From: Phytoseiulus persimilis
Lineage: Eukaryota; Arthropoda; Arachnida; Mesostigmata; Phytoseiidae
DNA: 64,000 bases
Direction: 5' to 3'
Assembly (NCBI GenBank): GCA_037576195.1
Contig: CM075104.1
Location: 9,306,775 to 9,370,774 of the forward strand
Numbering within the stretch: position 1 is the stretch's first letter; the number at the start of each line of letters is the position of its first letter. Shown piece after piece: positions 58,973-64,000 of the stretch. Below the pieces are notes generated by a model. The model made no database searches, was not told the DNA's origin, and was given only the letters and a program-made list of their open reading frames with translations. Both the position numbers and the translations under genes were made by a program.

Positions 58973-61098
58973 TGTTAATTAAGTTCCGGTGTTGGGCGAA
59001 CACGGGACGATGGGGCCGAAGTTCCCATGTGCTTCGCGTATTTACAATAGGAACAAATGAATTTACATGAATACACACCAAAAAATCTTAATAGAAACAA
59101 CTGAAACGGAAGTATGACTGGCATCTGCTAAGGCTTGTTAAACAGCACATTTCGCCATTCCATTCGCTTCTCCACGCAGTCGCCGTCTCGACGTCATCGC
59201 TGGACCACTATCGCGGAAAACCAGTGCGTCGAAAGAACCCGGCAGGGAGCGAGGATTCAGGTAGAAGAGGACACATCTTCCGAGTGGTGCGCCCACTCTT
59301 TCATCCAACCGATACTCGGCGGAGTGCAAACGAGTGTCTTTGAGCAATCGCCAACTTTGAATCCGAACGCTGGAGTTCCGCAATTGTGTCCATCGAGATG
59401 TTTAGAGGAGGGGTCCAACTCTTGGAAGCGGAACCGGGACAGGATCTCGATCGACATGCAGAGCTTCTCGGCTGCATGAACCCTGAGGGGGGACTCATTT
59501 TCGGCTTCCTGATTTTCTTGAGGAGCGAATAACAAAGAACAAATTAATGAGGGAAAGGCGTGTTCCCTTCGCAAGTAGATGCTTTCTCCCGTTTCGGGCT
59601 TCTGCTGAAGACAGCGGGGGAAATTCTCTAAACTGAAGCGAACCGAAAATAGTCTGTTGTCAGAATAGCGAAGAAGATAGTTGACCTCATGCCGGACAGC
59701 TGGTCGCGGTACGCCCGTCACCCTGAACCGAGCGAGAGCAAGGTTTGCTCAGAACCCTTCTCGGTATTCTTGTGTACGCTGCGATACCGTTCCGGCGTCT
59801 GAAGCGCCCCGCATGCACCCATTGACTCGTTGTACGTATGACAGTGAGGGTCCGTGCTGACCGCAGAAGATACATTCGTCCGAGGACTTGCGCCCTGACA
59901 TGAAAATTTGGTGGAGGAATTCCGACGAGTTCCAGGCGGCCGATCCGTGCGGCGGCCTCCACATTTGGCTGCCGGACAAACTCGGGATTCGGAGAGTCCG
60001 AGGCCCGGAACTTCCGACGGAAATTTCGAAGATTGTACGATTCATGAATTTTCTAGTTATGACATTGTGGACGCTAGGGCCTGCGCCAGCCTCCTCCTAG
60101 TCTAGCAAGAGATCGCATTACCAAATAACGTGCAGGAAATAATCCAACCGAGTTCGCGTGTGAGCGCCACTGGGCGATGTTGCCTCATGTAACCAAGTGT
60201 TCCAGAAGCGTTCCGCAAAGTTTCAAAAAGCTGGTGAAAAAATAGGGAGTTTCGAAGAGGCTGGGGGACAGACACGTAACAGACGGGTTAGACAGGGAGC
60301 GAGAAGAATGAGTTAAAGAGGATTGGATCACTGAGAAGCGATTCGCCCAAATGCCCCAGACGAAACAAAAGCTTCGTGTTTCGGTCATCGCTGTTTCCCA
60401 GCATCCGAGGTTCGTGCTGCTTCCTCTTCATGTTTGTTTGCTGCCGCTGCCACCACAGATGACGATGATGAACGTGATGATGGAAATGATGATGGCAACG
60501 CTTCCAGCAGTGTCTTCTTTTTTTTTGCAATTGGCGAGCCGTTTGAAAAAAACTTCACCTCTCCGTCTGTCCTTTCTTCATCCGAACACGAGGGGAGAAG
60601 TGAAGCGAGAATCAAATACGACATGGAAATACGCAAAACAATGTGCTACGTCACAGGACAAGGGTGACTTCTGGCCGGAAGGTCCCTTCGACGGAGCGCC
60701 ACGAATAGGATTTCTCAAAGAAAACGATCGCGGTTTTCGCTCCCAAGGGAATACGCTTCCGGAGTTAATTGCGAACCGGCCGCAGAGCTCAAGAGCTTTC
60801 CAGGAGCGTAAAGCAGAGATGATCAAAATCTGTACTTCACTGTCGGCCAGAGCTGAAACAGTACAGTAGTTACACGTGTTTCCAGTTATGAAAAGCCGGC
60901 ACCCGATCTTAATTGCGGAGAGCTTCCAGTCTTGTACGGAAATGAACACGGCATGCACGCAGCGTCGCCGCTTTACAAGGAATGCTGGGCTAATCAAAGC
61001 GTGCCAAAATTCAAATTTTGGGCTCAGAGGCATTTGGAGAGGTTGCGTGAAGGAGCCTTTTTCTTGATTCGCTCGTAGAATGGCTCTGAATTAATCGC

Positions 61099-61506
61099 TC
61101 AACGAACCCCGCCCGTTGAAGCAGTCAACGGACGGGCTAGATGGCGAGTCCGCACACGAGAAGAAAATGAAAGTTCCCCGTCCTCACTTTCACAGAAACA
61201 GCGGATCGCCTCGAGGCCCGCGGAATTCGCACTGAGGCTAACAACCAGTTCCAGCTGTAAGCACTCATTTAGCGCGTTTTGAAAGCGATTCTTGCATACG
61301 AGAAGAACGACTACCCCGACGATGTTGACGAGGTCCGAACAACAAGAACACTGATTCGCCAGGCAGTAATAATAGCCTTGTTTCGGTTCGCTATTCATTT
61401 TTGTTGAAGTTTGACCTGGAGAAGATTGTTCCCGTCGTCGACGTCGCCGTCCTGGCCCTAGTCGGTGTTCAGCAGAAAAAGTGAGAGCTGTGTCAGTCGC
61501 AGCCAT
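61099..61506 (-). CDS. Candidate 135-residue membrane protein ORF
   Basis: A frame from ATG (61504-61506) to TGA. An Arg-rich patch near residues 20-26 is followed by MNSEPKQGYYYCLANQCSCC, a hydrophobic helix SDLVNIVGVVVLLVCKNRF and LQLELVVSLSANSAGLEAIR. A single membrane span with a cysteine cluster on its N-terminal side is visible. Length is within what chance could give, so confidence is low. Confidence 0.3.
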   Translation of the reverse strand: MAATDTALTFSAEHRLGPGRRRRRREQSSPGQTSTKMNSEPKQGYYYCLANQCSCCSDLVNIVGVVVLLVCKNRFQNALNECLQLELVVSLSANSAGLEAIRCFCESEDGELSFSSRVRTRHLARPLTASTGGVR

Positions 61507-61698
61507 GAACGGAATGAGAGCAATACGAGCGGCACGTGATCGTGTTGAGCTAACAAGCCTTCAGACTACACCCCTCACGTCAACGTTAACTTATCAATCG
61601 AGCGAGCGAGCCAGCGAACGCTTGCTTTATTGGAGAAAAGTGGATTTAGGTTGCCGCGTTGGTATTGGCGTCTGCTTCCGCTGTCAGAGCGAGTATCG

Positions 61699-61743
61699 TG
61701 ACCCAGGTCGCATTGTCGTGGGTCGCAGGTGCGACCTGGGTCA
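61699..61743. repeat. Perfect 14-bp inverted repeat (hairpin)
   Basis: TGACCCAGGTCGCA at 61699-61712 is repeated as its exact reverse complement TGCGACCTGGGTCA at 61730-61743, with a 17-base loop that itself contains GGGTCGCAG, a partial third copy of the arm. A GC-rich stem of this kind would be very stable in RNA. Confidence 0.85.
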
Positions 61744-61803
61744 TCGTTTTCGGTGGAAATACTTCACTAAGATTAGCACGAGCATCGGCAATCTAAGCTG
61801 CAG

Positions 61804-61817
61804 CCCCCCCCCCCCCC
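61804..61817 (+). repeat. 14-base C homopolymer followed by GCC triplets
   Basis: Fourteen C residues run into GCCGCCGC. A similar ten-base C run occurs at 42737-42746. Confidence 0.9.
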
Positions 61818-61929
61818 GCCGCCGCAACAGCAACGACAACAGTCAGAACAAAGAAACAGCGTTCGCGATCACTGACGTCGGTTCTTGCGGGGAAGATAGC
61901 GGAAACATTTCGGACAGACCTCATGATTC

Positions 61930-62330
61930 TCATTGATCCACTGACGGCATATGGCTCAACTCAGGGATCTCCTTCTCATGGCACTTCAAGCCCTGGGGGA
62001 GGCCGGGGGCGAAGAGTCTCTGCCTTCGTTGCAAATGTTCTATGAGTTCCTTCCTCTCTGAAGTCGGGAGTTCTGTTTGGAATGGGTTCACTCACCTGGA
62101 ATGAGAAGCGAGAAGTGAGTGAGATTCTACCCGAGAGCCGAAGCGAGCTCCGTCGCTCGACGGAAAACTCTCCTTCCGCCTGAAGGGGATGGCTATAGCG
62201 ACACGGAGTTGCTGAAGCGATCGCCGCCAAATTACTTGGAACTCCAACGAGTCGCTCACTTGAGCTTTCTGATGAGACATTGTTCTCGTGAGCAGCAGTT
62301 GGGAATGCGGGAATACCTCCTACTCTGATT
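61930..62330 (-). CDS. Candidate 3' exons of an unknown gene
   Basis: Exon 62260-62330, after a pyrimidine-rich acceptor (TTCATCGTCAG), reads GGIPAFPTAAHENNVSSES and ends at GTGAGC in phase 1. It joins exon 61930-62090, NPFQTELPTSERKELIEHLQ, RRQRLFAPGLPQGLKCHEKE, IPELSHMPSVDQ, stop TGA. The acceptor is the AG in CCAGGTGAG; the AG five bases earlier would place a stop in frame. The helical, charged content of the last exon is convincing; the upstream join is less so. No family recognised. Confidence 0.35.
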
Positions 62331-62747
62331 CTGACGATGAACTTGAGAGCAGAAAACGATGCGTGGTTATGGGAACGAGCAGCTTGATCTTTTGAACAGG
62401 CGTGGACTGCCGTGAGCTTTCAGTTGTCAACGCCGGGCATCGTCAGGAGTCTGCGAAGTTCTATTCTCTTTGGGTTTCGGCGACGAATGAAGAGACGAAC
62501 TCGGATACGCAGAAACGGAGCTGGATCGAAATCGAGCCGTCATCCTGGAGCAATCGTGTCCGGAACGAGCATCGTCAGTTACACAACGCATTTGGTGAGG
62601 CGGGTGCCCGAATCCCGTCCATTTCTGCCAATCTTGCAGAACGTAAGGTTTATCCGATCGACAAAAATCAATAGCGCGAGGGGCAATGCGTTCATGCCGT
62701 TCGTTCTCCGTTTGAGCGAACCCAGCTGATTACTGTCGGACATTAAT

Positions 62748-62972
62748 TTGGTCGACCAGCATCTCGTGTCCGAAACTGTAGTGGAGTGCTCTCACGGCAT
62801 TCCTGAGAGTCCTGTTCGATCCATGGGCGAGCAGTCAGACGGGCAGACTAGTAACACACATTCGCGTACATATTCAGGGACAAGTGAGGCGATGACTCCA
62901 CGAACTGCTTTCGTCGTTCGCATCGAGAATGAGTCTGACTCTGATGAGTCGCGATATTCAGGAAAGAGCTGA
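62748..62972 (+). CDS. Possible terminal exon, Ser/Thr-rich
   Basis: The frame reads ETVVECSHGIPESPVRSMGE, QSDGQTSNTHSRTYSGTSEA, MTPRTAFVVRIENESDSDES, RYSGKS and a TGA stop. It looks like a disordered cytoplasmic end with possible phosphorylation sites. The first residues come from non-ATG sequence, so an upstream exon would be needed; none was assigned. Confidence 0.25.
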   Translation: MVDQHLVSETVVECSHGIPESPVRSMGEQSDGQTSNTHSRTYSGTSEAMTPRTAFVVRIENESDSDESRYSGKS

Positions 62973-64000
62973 TACGTGGATCGATGGAAACGGAACAGAA
63001 AGCGAAATTACGAGAGAGCGATTTCCCGATAGATAGACGGATTGATGGATCGGTTCGCGGGTTATCCGAGAACCGGGTCACGCGGTGACTTTATGGTCGG
63101 ATTATCAAAGAAATTACAACAATTAATCCGATTAGACATTCTGATGAGTTGAAGATTCGTTTTCTTCTCTCCCGAGACGTGAAGGCCCGAGTTTAAGTAT
63201 TCCCGTCACAAAGGTCCGTGACCTACGGAATAGCGAAATCCTCTTCTAGTCGGCCCAGGTTTCAGGGAATCGGCAGTCGGCGGAGTTTCGGGAGGACTAG
63301 CCGCTTCAAGTTCAAATGCAAACCAAGCCTTCTTGCGTATGTGCAAGATCTTGGAAGAGTTGGGTTCGTCATCTTCGATTTGGCCGAGTGAGCACCGTTG
63401 TTGATCTTCGCGAAGAGGACCCAATGGACGAATATTTGCTTTGATCAGAAGACCGATAGCATATTGTTCCGAGCTCTCGAGGTTATTGATCCATCATAAT
63501 CCGAGAACTTGTAGCTCTCGTCGGACGAAAGGAAACTTTCACAGGGACGGGTCAAAGATTCGAGAGAGAGGACGAGAAATAATGGAGGAGAGTAATGTGT
63601 ACGCAATCGATTCTACGGTGCAAGTACGGCCACCTTAGGATCCGGTCAAACCAGTCCGGACGAACACGAACGCTCATTAGCATGAATATTACTCTCATCG
63701 GATTTTAATGCATTCACGAGAGGAAAGATCGGTTGTCGAGACAAAAGAAGTCGTAAACGTTCACGGAAGGTCTTGAGAGAGATGTTCCCGGGATGCGCAT
63801 CCGAGGATTATCGCGCCGCGGTGAGCTTTGTTTACACCTTGGCTCCGTTCTGCGAGAACGAGTCATTTACCAACAGTACAGGCCGTATCCACGATGAAAT
63901 GCGAGTTCAACCGATACGATCGATGGAACTCCGGGCAGGAATGCTTCTCGTTCTGAAAAAGCGGTCAGACTCATCTTTTCGGGCGATCGTTCCGCTCTCT

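Noticed and set aside
59138..60045. Several overlapping frames on both strands, one with a CIFC...H pattern
   Set aside because: At least four mutually exclusive frames look protein-like; none can be joined by consistent splice sites, so no gene was called.

Overview
The window looks like nuclear DNA of a eukaryote with compact, intron-rich genes, most likely an arthropod and probably a parasitiform (mesostigmatid-type) mite. The reasons are a base composition near 50% GC, introns with GT/AG ends that are mostly 45-260 bp, animal-only gene families (Storkhead-box, equilibrative nucleoside transporter, GT31 glycosyltransferase), and a small glycine/tyrosine-rich secreted protein of the kind common in ticks and mites. 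The mite assignment is inference. There are no operons, CRISPR arrays, rRNA genes or convincing tRNA genes.

Four loci are well supported by domain match plus agreeing splice phases. (1) 35-1204 (+) holds the 3' exons of a GT31 beta-1,3-glycosyltransferase that begins before the window. (2) 5751-8381 (+) is a nearly complete equilibrative nucleoside transporter in ten exons. (3) 9331-9718 (-) is a 95-residue secreted Gly/Tyr-repeat protein with an intron directly after its ATG and a TATA box upstream. (4) 14751-22503 (-) is a Storkhead-box (STOX/knockout) gene with nine exons found; its first exon(s) and one middle exon were not located. Two 1.7-kb introns of this gene appear to carry other genes: a 133-residue basic protein, a single-pass membrane protein, and a frame-broken coiled-coil-like segment on the opposite strand.

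Mobile and repeat DNA: a roughly 220-bp foldback-type element with internal 30-bp tandem units (3554-3777), a 289-codon ORF ending like the 3' end of a non-LTR retrotransposon ORF2 (9979-10848), strong hairpins near 40.7 kb and 61.7 kb, and several long G or C homopolymers.

The right two thirds (about 23-64 kb) is much harder to read. It holds small candidate genes for which I could find a phase-consistent intron or a clear signal/membrane segment (for example 57436-57706, 41248-41444, 27870-28348, 52008-52160, 61930-62330), separated by long stretches with no recognisable gene. In this sequence the two strands often both give protein-like open frames, so an open frame alone was treated as weak evidence and those entries carry low confidence.
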